NCBI GenBank assembly: GCA_965229505.1
Contig: OZ245881.1
Coordinates: 3,100,001 to 3,164,000, forward strand
Origin: UBA6059 sp040219045
Lineage (GTDB): Bacteria > Bacteroidota > Bacteroidia > Cytophagales > Cyclobacteriaceae
Direction of reading: 5' to 3'
DNA length: 64,000 nucleotides
Shown: positions 30,086 to 39,000 of the stretch, piece by piece
Layout: each line of letters starts with the position of its first letter
How positions within the stretch are numbered: the first letter of the stretch is position 1
Translations under genes and position numbers: made by a program
Notes under the pieces: model-generated
Seen by the model: only the letters and a program-made list of their open reading frames with translations
Databases searched by the model: none
What the model was told of the DNA's origin: nothing

Positions 30086-31123
30086 TTAATAGTGATCAGT
30101 GATGTTCTGTGCTGAGATGGTGGTCTCGTGCTCACTGGTCACGATAAACTCTGGCACATCAAAAGTGAGTACATAGGCCCAGTTGTTGAGCAGCTTGACC
30201 TCACGATCAACTTTCTGCACGTCGAACCTATTCTTCATGTTGACCTTGGTAGGCTTCACACGGTTATCAGCGGGAGTACCCCACAGCTGGTCGGATCCTT
30301 CCTGACTCTGCGTAGGTGTCAGGCGGATGTTGGTCTTATCGATCAACAGCAAATCCTGCACCTGAGCGTAGTGCATGTTGTACTTCGCACGACGACCGTC
30401 GATGTAGCGGTTGACCAGGTCTTCTCTGAAGAAGAGACGGTCTATCTTCCTACGCAATGGCTGGTCGATATCCATCGCAAACGCCTCAACCTGCTCGCAG
30501 AAGGTCTCAGGGTCAGTGGACCAGCTGCCTACCGTAATAGGTGTGACGCGGCTGTCATCCACAAATTTTGCAATCTGCTTTTTGACGCCATCCATGGCGG
30601 CATTGGCCGGTAGTGCGACGGTGTTGGACGCTAGCTCTCGCTCGAACGTGCTACCACTGACGGTAGGTGATGCGTCGATACCGGTGTACTGCCATCCCCA
30701 GTAGGCGGTGTTGAGGATAAAGTCCTCATTGGCCTTGGGTATGAGCAGCTGCATGACTGCCCACTGGATGAAGCCCCACTTGGAGCGGTCGACTTTGTCG
30801 AGCTCTGCGAGGAATCCCAGCCATGATGGCCACAGGTTGTCAGGAACGATCTTGGTATCGATCTTGAACTCACCTAAGCGCTGCTCATGTGGCTTGAAAG
30901 TCGATGTAGACTTATCGGTGAAAGGGATGGCGAACGCCTGCAGCACTTCGTCTATCGTGGCGTACACGCTACGGTAGTGGCTGTTTTGCGTAGGGATCAT
31001 GCGGAAGTATTGTGAAATATCGTCGGCATGAAACAACATCTTCTTGATGTCGCGGGCTGTCTGGCCCTGGTTGATGTACTTGGCTTCCCACTCGGTGATG
31101 AGATCCGTGATATTGATTTCCAT
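30086..31123 (-). CDS. Major capsid protein
   Basis: 345 residues (MEINITDLITEWEAKYINQG). The long N-terminal helix, then TKIVPDNLWPSWLGFLAELD and a C-terminal beta-rich domain ending SEHETTISAQNITDHY, are typical of HK97-fold capsid proteins in Bacteroidota phages. It starts directly at the stop of the head protease (TAATG), the standard protease-capsid order. No cleavage site was identified. It is the expected shell protein by position, size and style. Confidence 0.75.
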   Translation of the reverse strand: MEINITDLITEWEAKYINQGQTARDIKKMLFHADDISQYFRMIPTQNSHYRSVYATIDEVLQAFAIPFTDKSTSTFKPHEQRLGEFKIDTKIVPDNLWPSWLGFLAELDKVDRSKWGFIQWAVMQLLIPKANEDFILNTAYWGWQYTGIDASPTVSGSTFERELASNTVALPANAAMDGVKKQIAKFVDDSRVTPITVGSWSTDPETFCEQVEAFAMDIDQPLRRKIDRLFFREDLVNRYIDGRRAKYNMHYAQVQDLLLIDKTNIRLTPTQSQEGSDQLWGTPADNRVKPTKVNMKNRFDVQKVDREVKLLNNWAYVLTFDVPEFIVTSEHETTISAQNITDHY

Positions 31124-32529
31124 TAGTCGAGTTCTCCTAAGTCTTTAAGGGCTTGCTGATTGTGCGGGTGATCCTCCCACTTTACTTCTTCGGCAGCAAC
31201 GGTCTCCGTCTTTTCCGCTGGCTTCTTTGGAGTTTTTGGCTCCTCAGATTTTTCGGAAAGGGTTTTGTTGTCTGCCTGGAGCTGCTCGATCTGAGCATTG
31301 AGCCCCTGTACTTCCTCACTGTGCTGGGTGGCCAGCTGTGAGATCAACTCGGTGAGAGATGCGTCGGGAATCTCTTCCTCACTCATCTCGGGATCGAGTA
31401 CCTGTACTGCAGCAGCATGTGCGGCCTGCATTGTCTCCAATGCTGTGGCTGCCTCCTGTGCTGCAGTCTGCTCATCGGCCCCCACTACTACAAAAGCAGT
31501 GATGCCTTCCTGCGCTAACTCATCGTTGACGGCCTGTATATCGGCTGCCTCGACGGTTTCGCCATTCTTTTGCTTTGTCTGCAGTGCAGTAAGCGCTTTG
31601 AACTTTCTGTTTAACATGGTATCTGAAGGGTTATTGAAAATTGCGGTAGTGTCGGAGAGCTCTCTGGCGGTCTCAATGGCCCGGTCAAAGTCTCCGATCT
31701 CATCTGCGAGCCCTACTTCGATGGCTCGGGTGCCGTGATAGATCTTACCAGAAAGCACGTTTTCGGCTTCCAGGTTGATCTTATCTTCACGACCTAGCTC
31801 TACTGATGCGAGAAATACTTTGTTGAGCGGATCTAAGTGCTCATTGCGGATGGTAGCTTCGTTGTTTTTCTCTACCAGGTCGCGTAGTGCTTTGTTTTTC
31901 TCAGTCGACTTGGAGGCATAGACTTCAAAGATGTCAATGCCCATCTCCTCGTAATACTTGGCATAACTGCGAATGGTGGCCATCGTACCGATGGAGCCTA
32001 CCTTGGTGGTCTCTCCGGAAAGGACGATACTATCACTCTGTGATGCTATCCAATAGGCGGCTGATCCTGCCAGGCCGTCGACAAATGTCACGACGGGCTT
32101 ATCCGATAGGCCTACTGTGTCGGCAAAATGCTCTGTGCCGTCAACTGATCCACCTGGTGAATCCATGTGCAGCACAATCGCGGAAATGTTGGGGTGATTG
32201 TTGGCTTCCTTGATGCGCTGTGCCATGGTGGCTGTGCCGGGATAGCCGCAATAGTCGTCTTTGTTGAGCGCTCCTTTGACTGGAATGACGGCAATAGATC
32301 CCTCGGGTGCGTCATTGTATTCGCGGTAGCGGTCGTAGCTCCCTGATCGGGCGGCTATCATGGCGTAGGGTGTCATCTGCTCTGTGATGAGCGACTCCTC
32401 AACCTCAATACCGGAGATCTGATTGCCGGAAATCATCTGCAATGCAGCAATGAGGTATCCCTCGGATGATTCTTTGTCGATCAACCAGGTACCGCGGAGT
32501 ATCTTGGAATACAGCGAAAGGCTAGCCAT
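31123..32529 (-). CDS. Head maturation protease (S49/SppA type) with scaffold-like tail
   Basis: 468 residues. Residues 75-290 form an S49 serine protease: HMDSPGGSVDG at 121-131, nucleophile Ser156 in DGLAGSAAYW and general-base Lys207 in YASKSTEKN, 51 residues apart as in the family. Residues 300-468 are rich in Ala, Gln and Glu and form a coiled coil (TQHSEEVQGLNAQIEQLQAD), like the scaffold that lambda-type phages encode at the end of the protease gene. It processes the prohead and its own scaffold. The 233 bp upstream hold an R2 repeat. Confidence 0.85.
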   Translation of the reverse strand: MASLSLYSKILRGTWLIDKESSEGYLIAALQMISGNQISGIEVEESLITEQMTPYAMIAARSGSYDRYREYNDAPEGSIAVIPVKGALNKDDYCGYPGTATMAQRIKEANNHPNISAIVLHMDSPGGSVDGTEHFADTVGLSDKPVVTFVDGLAGSAAYWIASQSDSIVLSGETTKVGSIGTMATIRSYAKYYEEMGIDIFEVYASKSTEKNKALRDLVEKNNEATIRNEHLDPLNKVFLASVELGREDKINLEAENVLSGKIYHGTRAIEVGLADEIGDFDRAIETARELSDTTAIFNNPSDTMLNRKFKALTALQTKQKNGETVEAADIQAVNDELAQEGITAFVVVGADEQTAAQEAATALETMQAAHAAAVQVLDPEMSEEEIPDASLTELISQLATQHSEEVQGLNAQIEQLQADNKTLSEKSEEPKTPKKPAEKTETVAAEEVKWEDHPHNQQALKDLGELD

Positions 32530-32629
32530 TTGTACGAATTACGTGAAGTGGACGCCTTATATATAGGACTTGGAAGGGTGGTAAGGGGGTATCCCGAAAG
32601 CTATCGGGCGGAGACGGGTTGGGAAATTG

Positions 32630-32726
32630 CACGTCTTCCCGAGCGACGTAGGAGTCGAGGGAGCCCCCATTTCAGACTGCAGCAGTCTGAAATGGGGGAC
32701 GTCTCCACTTCGGTCGACGTGACGTG
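32630..32726. repeat. Hairpin repeat R2
   Basis: Bounded by CACGTC and GACGTG. The core at 32664-32698 is a perfect 16-bp stem CCCCCATTTCAGACTG with loop CAG. Compared with the copy at 27204 the inner stem changed on both sides (GATT/AATC to ATTT/AAAT). No R1 copy lies next to it. Confidence 0.78.
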
Positions 32727-32762
32727 CTATTAGCTTGAGTGTCTGTGACGGAACGGTGGTGA

Positions 32763-33245
32763 TCAGGTGATGGTGACGATGAGGGAGGTGTCGGTGGTGC
32801 GGCCGGTGATGAGGAAGTTGGAGCCGTTGGTATCGGCTAATCGGATGCCGGTGCGGCGATCGTCGGTCTGGTAGAGTGGCTCTGTGGTGGTGCCTACGAG
32901 CCTGATGGTGCCGTTGTGATCGGTGACCAGCAGTACCAGGCCTTTGTTTTTGACGGCTCTCTTTTGTGCGCGGATCTCGGATTTGTCGCCTACCAGGCGT
33001 AATCCTACGGTCTGACTGTGGACTACTCCATCTGCTGTCTGCTCTTCGACCTCCTGATGCTCTGCTGTCTCGAGGGTGGGTGCGATGGTGAAAAAATGGG
33101 CGTCTATGACGGCCTGGGGGATATCGATCGCGCCATCGATGGCAGTGAGGATGTCCAGATCGGCTGCCAGTGGCACTGCAAATGCGTACTGGATGGCCTG
33201 AAGGCCTCCATAATTGTCTCCGGTGCTATGAGTGATGGCTGACAT
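32763..33245 (-). CDS. Beta-rich structural protein, paralogue of 29102-29641
   Basis: 160 residues. GLVLLVTDHNGTIRLVGTTT and TGIRLADTNGSNFLITGRTT reproduce the C-terminal pattern of the protein at 29102. It probably forms a tail tube or decoration layer. It overlaps the upstream gene by 20 bp and precedes the protease gene with a repeat in between. Confidence 0.5.
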   Translation of the reverse strand: MSAITHSTGDNYGGLQAIQYAFAVPLAADLDILTAIDGAIDIPQAVIDAHFFTIAPTLETAEHQEVEEQTADGVVHSQTVGLRLVGDKSEIRAQKRAVKNKGLVLLVTDHNGTIRLVGTTTEPLYQTDDRRTGIRLADTNGSNFLITGRTTDTSLIVTIT

Positions 33246-33708
33246 GGGCGTGTTTTTTCCTGAGCTTTTTCATCTCGTCGTACTCGCGGGATCTCTGCCA
33301 GTACTTGTAGGCATTGTCCATGGAGTAGTCTGACTCGTAAATGTCATACTGCCTCAGGAAGGCTACTAGGGCAGACCATACAGTGGTGGTGGGCTGGCCG
33401 TCTGCATCGTGCCGGGCGACTACATAGCTGATCATCTCATCGAAGAAGAGGTTTTTGTAATAGCGGACGAGCCCGTACATCTGGTTGGGCTTGCTATATC
33501 TGCTGAGGACGGTGAGCTGGCATTTGCCTTCGGTGCGGCTGAAGTACACGTCGTGATAGTACTGGTCGGGCTGTGGTGGCAGTAGGATGCGGCCTTTGAC
33601 GAGCCACTCGCCCTGGTCGCTGAACTTGCCTTTGGCAAGGATGTACTTATATAGGTGTGGATCCACCCATATGGACTGCAATTTTCGAGGATCTGAGCCG
33701 TAGGACAT
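33226..33708 (-). CDS. Phage protein of unknown function
   Basis: 160 residues (MSYGSDPRKLQSIWVDPHLY), rich in Tyr, with a basic C-terminal helix (YWQRSREYDEMKKLRKKHAH). No motif recognised. It is the first gene of the leftward structural block after a repeat-filled spacer, so its promoter should lie in 33709-33798, but no clear box was seen. Confidence 0.5.
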   Translation of the reverse strand: MSYGSDPRKLQSIWVDPHLYKYILAKGKFSDQGEWLVKGRILLPPQPDQYYHDVYFSRTEGKCQLTVLSRYSKPNQMYGLVRYYKNLFFDEMISYVVARHDADGQPTTTVWSALVAFLRQYDIYESDYSMDNAYKYWQRSREYDEMKKLRKKHAHVSHHS

Positions 33709-33798
33709 TTTCTATCCAAAATATAAGAAAAAACGGCTTAATTGTGAGGATATTTCTTGTAGAGAATTAATTATTGATGGAAAAGGGAGTGCCGGGAT

Positions 33799-33928
33799 GG
33801 TTCGTGAGGACACGAACCTGGGCGGGGATAGGAAATAATTGACAATGGAGAATTGAGAATTGTTGGTGAAAACACCAACAATGGCCTGGGAGAGTAGTCG
33901 TCTGACCACTGCCAGTGGTCGGACGACT
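33799..33928. repeat. Composite hairpin region
   Basis: R1 (33799-33818), GAATTGA repeats, the AAAA-loop hairpin (33859-33882, identical to 27806-27829), and a 15-bp stem at 33896-33928 (AGTCGTCTGACCACT with loop GCC, one G-T pair). The whole spacer 33709-34062 otherwise holds only the attC-like site. Confidence 0.7.
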
Positions 33929-33949
33929 GGGAAATGGTGGTGCCACGAT

Positions 33950-34029
33950 CCGCTAACATTCGCTAATCCGCCATATGCCTACGCTGGAGCTTCGGCATAC
34001 GGCGGTTAGCTTGGTGTTGGGAGTAATGA
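33950..34029. other. attC-like recombination site 3
   Basis: Outer arms CCGCTAAC (33950-33957) and GTTGGGAGTAATGA (34016-34029). Inner arms 33962-33979 and 33994-34010 (GCTAATCCGCC.../...GGCGGTTAGC) pair along their length except for one unpaired T in the left arm and one mismatch or wobble, the same polarity as sites 1 and 2. Loop of 14 bases. The right arm is exactly complementary (14/14) to 34259-34272, on the far side of the small gene, and the left arm (8/8) to 34604-34611. Confidence 0.65.
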
Positions 34030-34062
34030 CCCTTCGAGGGTCGTGAAACCCTCAAAAATAAA

Positions 34063-34233
34063 TTAGGTGAAGTACACCTGTCCTCCCGTTTTCACATTTC
34101 TCCATCGAATACCATGACTAGTGGTAGGGAATGAATCAGTTAGCTTTTGCATTCTTCTAGCCTCATCGAATGTGAAAACTCTACCGAATGAGTTTCTAAT
34201 AATCTGATTGCATTCATCTTGGCTTATGCTCAT
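34063..34233 (-). CDS. Small cassette-borne protein
   Basis: 56 residues (MSISQDECNQIIRNSFGRVF) with a basic, aromatic C-terminus (SHGIRWRNVKTGGQVYF). It is AT-rich relative to its neighbours and lies between attC-like site 3 (34 bp beyond its stop) and the matching arm at 34259. Function unknown. The frame is clean from ATG to TAA, and the cassette context raises confidence. Confidence 0.55.
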   Translation of the reverse strand: MSISQDECNQIIRNSFGRVFTFDEARRMQKLTDSFPTTSHGIRWRNVKTGGQVYFT

Positions 34234-34258
34234 AATTTCTAATTGTTAAAGTTTCACT

Positions 34259-34367
34259 TCATTACTCCCAACGCTCGTAGCAACTCAATTGAGGGTTGCC
34301 AACATTGTGCATCGGGTCACATACTCCCAACATCCGGTATCAGCCATGATCCAGACTAATTGAGTTG
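34259..34367. other. Second attC-like junction, incompletely resolved
   Basis: TCATTACTCCCAAC (34259-34272) complements the right arm of site 3. It is followed by GCTCGTAG (34273-34280), whose complement CTACGAGC lies at 34596-34603 directly before GTTAGCGG, and by CAACTCAATT (34281-34290), whose complement is at 34358-34367. A further ACTCCCAAC occurs at 34323. The pairing could describe one large site interrupted by the next gene or two nested sites; this cannot be settled by eye. Confidence 0.45.
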
Positions 34368-34556
34368 TCAGCCGATCTTACTCTCGGACTTTAAAAACTC
34401 ATCAACATCTGCCAAGTATGATTTTAAGTATTCTACCTTCTTCTTAATTTCATCTCTGAATCCTTCTCTCCAAAGTAAATCGTGATTCATCTCGCTTAAA
34501 ATCATTTTTGATTCAGCAAGCTTGCTATGCACTTTCATTAATTTTTCTGTTACCAT
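34368..34556 (-). CDS. Small helical cassette-borne protein
   Basis: 62 residues from ATG 34556 (a GTG ten codons upstream is possible). The sequence (MVTEKLMKVHSKLAESKMIL) is a continuous amphipathic helix or coiled coil. AT-rich; bounded left by the inverted arm at 34358-34367 and right by the attC-like half at 34596-34611. Function unknown. Confidence 0.5.
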   Translation of the reverse strand: MVTEKLMKVHSKLAESKMILSEMNHDLLWREGFRDEIKKKVEYLKSYLADVDEFLKSESKIG

Positions 34557-34595
34557 AGTTCCGTTTTTAAGTCCTTCGTAATTCACGTCTGATAC

Positions 34596-34611
34596 CTACG
34601 AGCGTTAGCGG
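34596..34611. other. Outer arm of the cassette block
   Basis: CTACGAGC followed by GTTAGCGG. The second half is the exact complement of the left arm of site 3 (CCGCTAAC, 33950-33957) and the first half of 34273-34280. It therefore marks the right edge of the block inserted at 33.95 kb. Confidence 0.5.
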
Positions 34612-34616
34612 TCATG

Positions 34617-34799
34617 TCACTGGGTGAGTGTGCGCTGGCGGATCCTCATTTGCTTTTGCAGGGCTATGCGGTCCAGGAGTGGTAGCTTGTCTTTGATCTC
34701 TGCTATGGCCTTGCTGATATTGCTCAGCTCTTTCTTCGTCCTGGCGTCATCGATGACTTCCAGGAGCTGGGTGCGGGTATAGGGGTATTTGCTTTTCAT
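34617..34799 (-). CDS. Small phage protein
   Basis: 60 residues from ATG 34799, which overlaps the upstream stop (ATGA). Helical and basic (MKSKYPYTRTQLLEVIDDAR; AEIKDKLPLLDRIALQKQMR). Possibly nucleic-acid binding. It ends 6 bp from the cassette edge. Confidence 0.5.
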   Translation of the reverse strand: MKSKYPYTRTQLLEVIDDARTKKELSNISKAIAEIKDKLPLLDRIALQKQMRIRQRTLTQ

Positions 34800-35116
34800 G
34801 ATACTCTTTGGTTTTCGTCTTTGGTAAAGCGGTGCTTGCTGATGCACCAGATGTGACAGTAGGCGGGATCTGAGCAGGTGCAGCGGGGGAGCTCGTCTTC
34901 TTCTCGTTCTTGCCCGTCGGATCTGAACACTCTCCTATCTGAGGTGAACAGTAGATCCCACTCGGCTTTGCAGGCTTCTCTCACCGTGGTGCGATGGGTC
35001 TCCATCACACTGGTGAGCAGGCGGGTGATGGCGTAGATCAGCCAGGCCAGCAGGAGGAGTAGCTTGTACACGGCCAGGCCGAGGATGTAGATGAGGGATG
35101 AGATTATGTATATCAT
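34796..35116 (-). CDS. Membrane-anchored Cys-rich protein
   Basis: 106 residues. The N-terminal 40 residues are hydrophobic (SLIYILGLAVYKLLLLLAWL), probably one long or two short membrane helices. The cytoplasmic part has basic and acidic patches and a Cys cluster (RCTCSDPAYCHIWC). Function unknown; a membrane-tethered metal-binding protein is suggested. Confidence 0.5.
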   Translation of the reverse strand: MIYIISSLIYILGLAVYKLLLLLAWLIYAITRLLTSVMETHRTTVREACKAEWDLLFTSDRRVFRSDGQEREEDELPRCTCSDPAYCHIWCISKHRFTKDENQRVS

Positions 35117-35153
35117 GGGTTTTTATTTAGGGTTTGGGAATGGCACGCTGGAC

Positions 35154-35307
35154 GGTTCGTGAGGACACGAACCGGGGCGGGGGGTGATTCGATGAAATGC
35201 GTCTTCCCGAGCGTGCCTGCCGGCAGGCAGGCGTAAGTCGAGGGAGCCCCTGATTCAGACTGCTGCAGTCTGAAATGGGGGATTCCCGCCTTCTCGGGAA
35301 TGACGTG
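35154..35307. repeat. Composite hairpin repeat (R1 plus R2 variant)
   Basis: R1 (35154-35173), G-rich tract, then an R2 variant with an extra GCCTGCCGGCAGGC palindrome inserted near 35215-35232 and the core CAGACTG-CTG-CAGTCTG. It ends with a CCCGCCTTCTCGGG hairpin in place of the usual right arm. The 240-bp spacer has no gene. Confidence 0.72.
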
Positions 35308-35356
35308 GGTGTGGGGAGGATGGCTTTCATCATTATCAATTTTTAGTTGTCAATTC

Positions 35357-35674
35357 TCAATTTGATTTTATGCCGTGGGCCCGGAGGTACTTCTTCCTGA
35401 TCTCTTCGTACTCTTGCTCGTGGCAGGGGTGGTAGCCGCCTACTCGGAGGTAGTCGACCAGCTGGTCGGGCGTGAACGTCTCCCGGGAGGACCAGTGCTC
35501 CCAGCACGACTGACCGTCGCGCTTCCAGTGATAGCACATGTACTTCTGCACTGTGCGATCGTCGACTTGCTTCATGAACATGCCCTCCGATCTGTAGTAC
35601 CTGGGAAAGGGTGAGCCATCCGTGTAGACCGGTGAGCTGGTCAAAGGCGCGGTATTTTCCTGTATATCAGTCAT
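35357..35674 (-). CDS. Phage protein of unknown function
   Basis: 105 residues (MTDIQENTAPLTSSPVYTDG). The aromatic middle (YMCYHWKRDGQSCWEHWSSR) and helical end (EQEYEEIRKKYLRAHGI) suggest a small folded protein, with Cys and His that could bind metal. It lies right after the predicted origin. Confidence 0.5.
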   Translation of the reverse strand: MTDIQENTAPLTSSPVYTDGSPFPRYYRSEGMFMKQVDDRTVQKYMCYHWKRDGQSCWEHWSSRETFTPDQLVDYLRVGGYHPCHEQEYEEIRKKYLRAHGIKSN

Positions 35675-35718
35675 GAGGAGAAAAAATTTCTTGAGAAAAA
35701 CTTGAGACCCCTGTTTTG

Positions 35719-35942
35719 AGTTCGGACAGATCGGACAAGCTCTTTTTTTGAGCTATGTGACTGTGATCCAATAGGTTGACTTTCGGACAAATGCCGAAAA
35801 CGTGGTAGAATCTGTCCGACTGTGTCCGAACTTCAAACCACTTTCGGACAAGATCGGACAAGGTCGGACGGTGTTTCGGACAGTATATTATACTTAACTT
35901 ATTAATAATCAATAACTTATAAGTTGTCCGAAGTTGTCCGAA
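35719..35942. other. Iteron cluster and AT-rich stretch, probable replication origin
   Basis: Eleven TCGGACA-type 7-mers in this 224-bp segment: direct at 35722, 35731, 35783, 35844, 35854, 35864 (last base changed) and 35876; inverted (TGTCCGA) at 35813, 35824, 35925 and 35935. A 40-bp AT-only-like stretch (35883-35923) lies between the two groups. This is the classic layout of initiator-binding iterons plus an unwinding element. It directly follows the 3' end of the primase/helicase gene. The 329-bp stretch 35675-36003 has no credible gene. Confidence 0.7.
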
Positions 35943-36003
35943 CAAAAAACGCTCGCTTGAACCTTCTTTCGGGATTTTTTTGAAAAAAGGGTGGCAGGGA
36001 AAA

Positions 36004-39000
36004 TCAAAAAGGAAGCTCAGGAATACCATCGTTTTTGTCTGTTTTGGGTTTAGAATTATCATTAGCCAGACTGCCAAAGCCAGGATTGCTATTGCTCTCC
36101 AGTCTCTGCCACTCTACTGCATCCTCCAGGTCTGAGGCTATGGGTAGCAGCTCGAGGTTCATCATCCACACAGAGGACTTGCGCTCAGCCATACGGTGGC
36201 TACCTTTCTCTTCCATGAAGGCTGAGTCTTTCTTCAGCGTATCGGTGATCTTGGACTTGCTGGGCACCTGCTCGTGGTACTGCGCCCACCACTGCATCAC
36301 TACACGGTTGTAAGTGTGGGTGAAGTTGAAGTACAGGATACTGTCCTTGATCTCAAACTCACGGCCGTGCTTGATAGGGTCGGTCTTCGTCCGGACGGAT
36401 GCCAGGAAGCAGTCCCACCAGCGCATGACCGTAGAGGCGGTGTTGAGCTTGCGGATCTGGCTGGTCAGGGTATCGCGTGTATGCGACAGGTAATCGTTGA
36501 AGCTGAAGGGAAACTGCACCACGTCTTTCATCAGCTCATAGGCTGTACCCAGTACGGCGGCATTGCCGATCATACGATCGTGGGTGCTGGCCATGGTCAG
36601 GTCTTTTTTCATATTGGCCTCTACCAGGTGAAACTTCTCCTTGAAGCCATCTTCCCACAGCTGCCGGTGCTGCAGCATCTGATCTGTGAATCCTGAGATA
36701 CCGGCCTTGTACATGTCCTTCAGCTCGGAGTAGCTTTTCTTCTCCTGAGCGTTGAACTCAGTCTTGGTCATCTCCTCAGCAATGACCCTGGTGATGAGTG
36801 CGTCATCATCAGGATAGTGATTACCCGTGAAGATCACACTGGAGTTGATCGGTACCGTCTCTGTGCCATAGGCTGAGTCGATGGTACCGCGCTCGTATCC
36901 TCTGCGATCCCAGAAGCCCTTGAGCAGCTCGTCGATCATCTGATCTCCGGGGCGGTATTCCGATAGGTGAACGACGATGTTTCGAAACTGTGCAAACTTG
37001 CGCACCTGGGCTTTGCTCGTACTGATCTTGTTGCCAATATGGATAGGTGACTGGGGTGTGCCGAAGAAGCTCTGACAACAGTCGATCAGCTGGTCCTTTC
37101 CAGAACTTGGTGGGCCGTAGAGGAAGAGAAGTGGAAAGTTGCCCAGCTTGTCTTCGATGATATCGAGGAAGGTGGTGGCCACCGTGAAGAGTAGTCCTGT
37201 GATGGCGTGCTTGCGATGAACTTCCATCATCTTGCCGGCATACTGTGTGAAGCTGACCTTGGGCTGGTGCAGCACCACTTTCTTCTGTGGGGTGTACTTG
37301 AAGCTATTGTGCTCATATATCCTATTGGCACTAGGAATATAGTAGCTCTGGCGCTTGTCCTCTTTGATGATCTTGTACACGCCGTTTTCATCAATCTGAC
37401 GACTGCCCTGGCCTGGGGTGGTGACGTAGTTGTTCCACACCCAGAAGCCCTCTGGCTGCCAGCCGAGTACTTCGATCTTGTGACCTACTCCCATGCGGTC
37501 GTAGAGGTATCTCCGGAGCTTCTGAAATTCATTGCGACCTCCGGAGAAGAGGAAGTTACCATTGTCGGTCATGGCCTTGTCAAATGCCATCGGTGTGTTG
37601 AGCGACTCAGAGGGCACATCGAAGATCCGCTCATCGCCGTGTATGTTGCAGATCCTGACGAGCTTCATCGGGAGCTTCTCATCCTGCATGTGCTGGATGA
37701 TCTCTATCGAGAAATTGCTCACGCTGTAAAAGTTGTAGGTGCCATCGTCACCGGTGGCCATCCATATCTGATTGTTTTCGATAAACAATCCGTACTTCTC
37801 TATATCGGGGAGCAGCTCCTTGATCGGTCGGCGGATGCCTTTGGGTAGGGTGTACTTCCTGAAGCTCTCTTCTACAGCTTCATTGAGCACGGCTTCTTCA
37901 TCTTTGAGCCAGCGGTTGAGCGTGGTGGGCTTGACGCCACTTTCTTTGGCTACCCACTTCATGTAGATCTCTCGCTTTGGCTCATCGCTGACGGCTGCCA
38001 CGACCTTGAGTAGCCTGCGTGCTCCTGCTACCGTCTCCATTTCCGATAGGTCGGTGGCTGGCTCTGTGCCATCGAGTCCCCAGCCGAACAGGTAGTTTTC
38101 CAAGAGCTTGGTAAATCCGTTGCGCCGCAACTCTGCCAGGTAGTGCAACAGGAGTGCCTCCGGTGGTGGTACGTTTTGCTTTTTGCGGAGATCTCTCAGC
38201 CAGAGCGTGTACTGCTCGGTGGTGGTCATGTAGGGCTTCATGAGCCGATAGAGATCATCAGGATCGACAGCCTGATCTCTGGTGTCTTTTGGCAAGATGA
38301 CGACTTCCACGTCATAGCCCATCTTGAGAAATACCTCGATGTACTTGAGCATACTCCGCTGGCCCGCTGCGTCCGGGTCCATCGCAAAGATGACCCTGCT
38401 GCAGTAGCGCTTGAGCAGGGTCATCTGGGTATCCGTGATACTGGTGCCACAAGGTGCAATGGTGTTGGTGACGCCTGCCTTGTGCCAGGCGATGACATCA
38501 TTGTAGCCCTCGAGGATCCAGGCTTCCTGCTGGCGCTGGATGGCCTTCTTGGCCTTGTGCAGGGCAAACCATGTCTTGTCCTTGCGATAGATATCACTAT
38601 CGGCTGGGTTGATCCACTTGCCAGTCTTCTTGCCTCCGGTACTGACATCCCTACCGGCAAAGCCTACCAGTAGATTGTTTTCATCATGGATAGGGTAGAT
38701 GACACGATTCCAGTATTTGTCATACTTGTCGCCTACCAGGAATACTGACTGGCCATCTGCCAGGCGGTTGATCTGCTTGAGTTCATCATAGATGAAGGTG
38801 CCCCCAGGAGCAAAGCCAATGCCCCACTCGGCGATATCGGCATCATCGTACTCACGTCGTAGTATCTCACGGGTGGCAGGGTGGCCTGGTTGGTCTTTCA
38901 TCACTGATCGTAGCTCTGCGATGTAGCGACGATGTGCGGCCTGCAGTAGTGGCCTGACGGCTTCTTTTTTCTTAGCCCGGGCGGCTTTTTTTTCCGCCCA

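Noticed and set aside
35667..36077. 136-codon minus frame across the iteron region
   Set aside because: It runs through TCGGACA repeats with biased composition and lacks a plausible start. The repeats explain the open frame.
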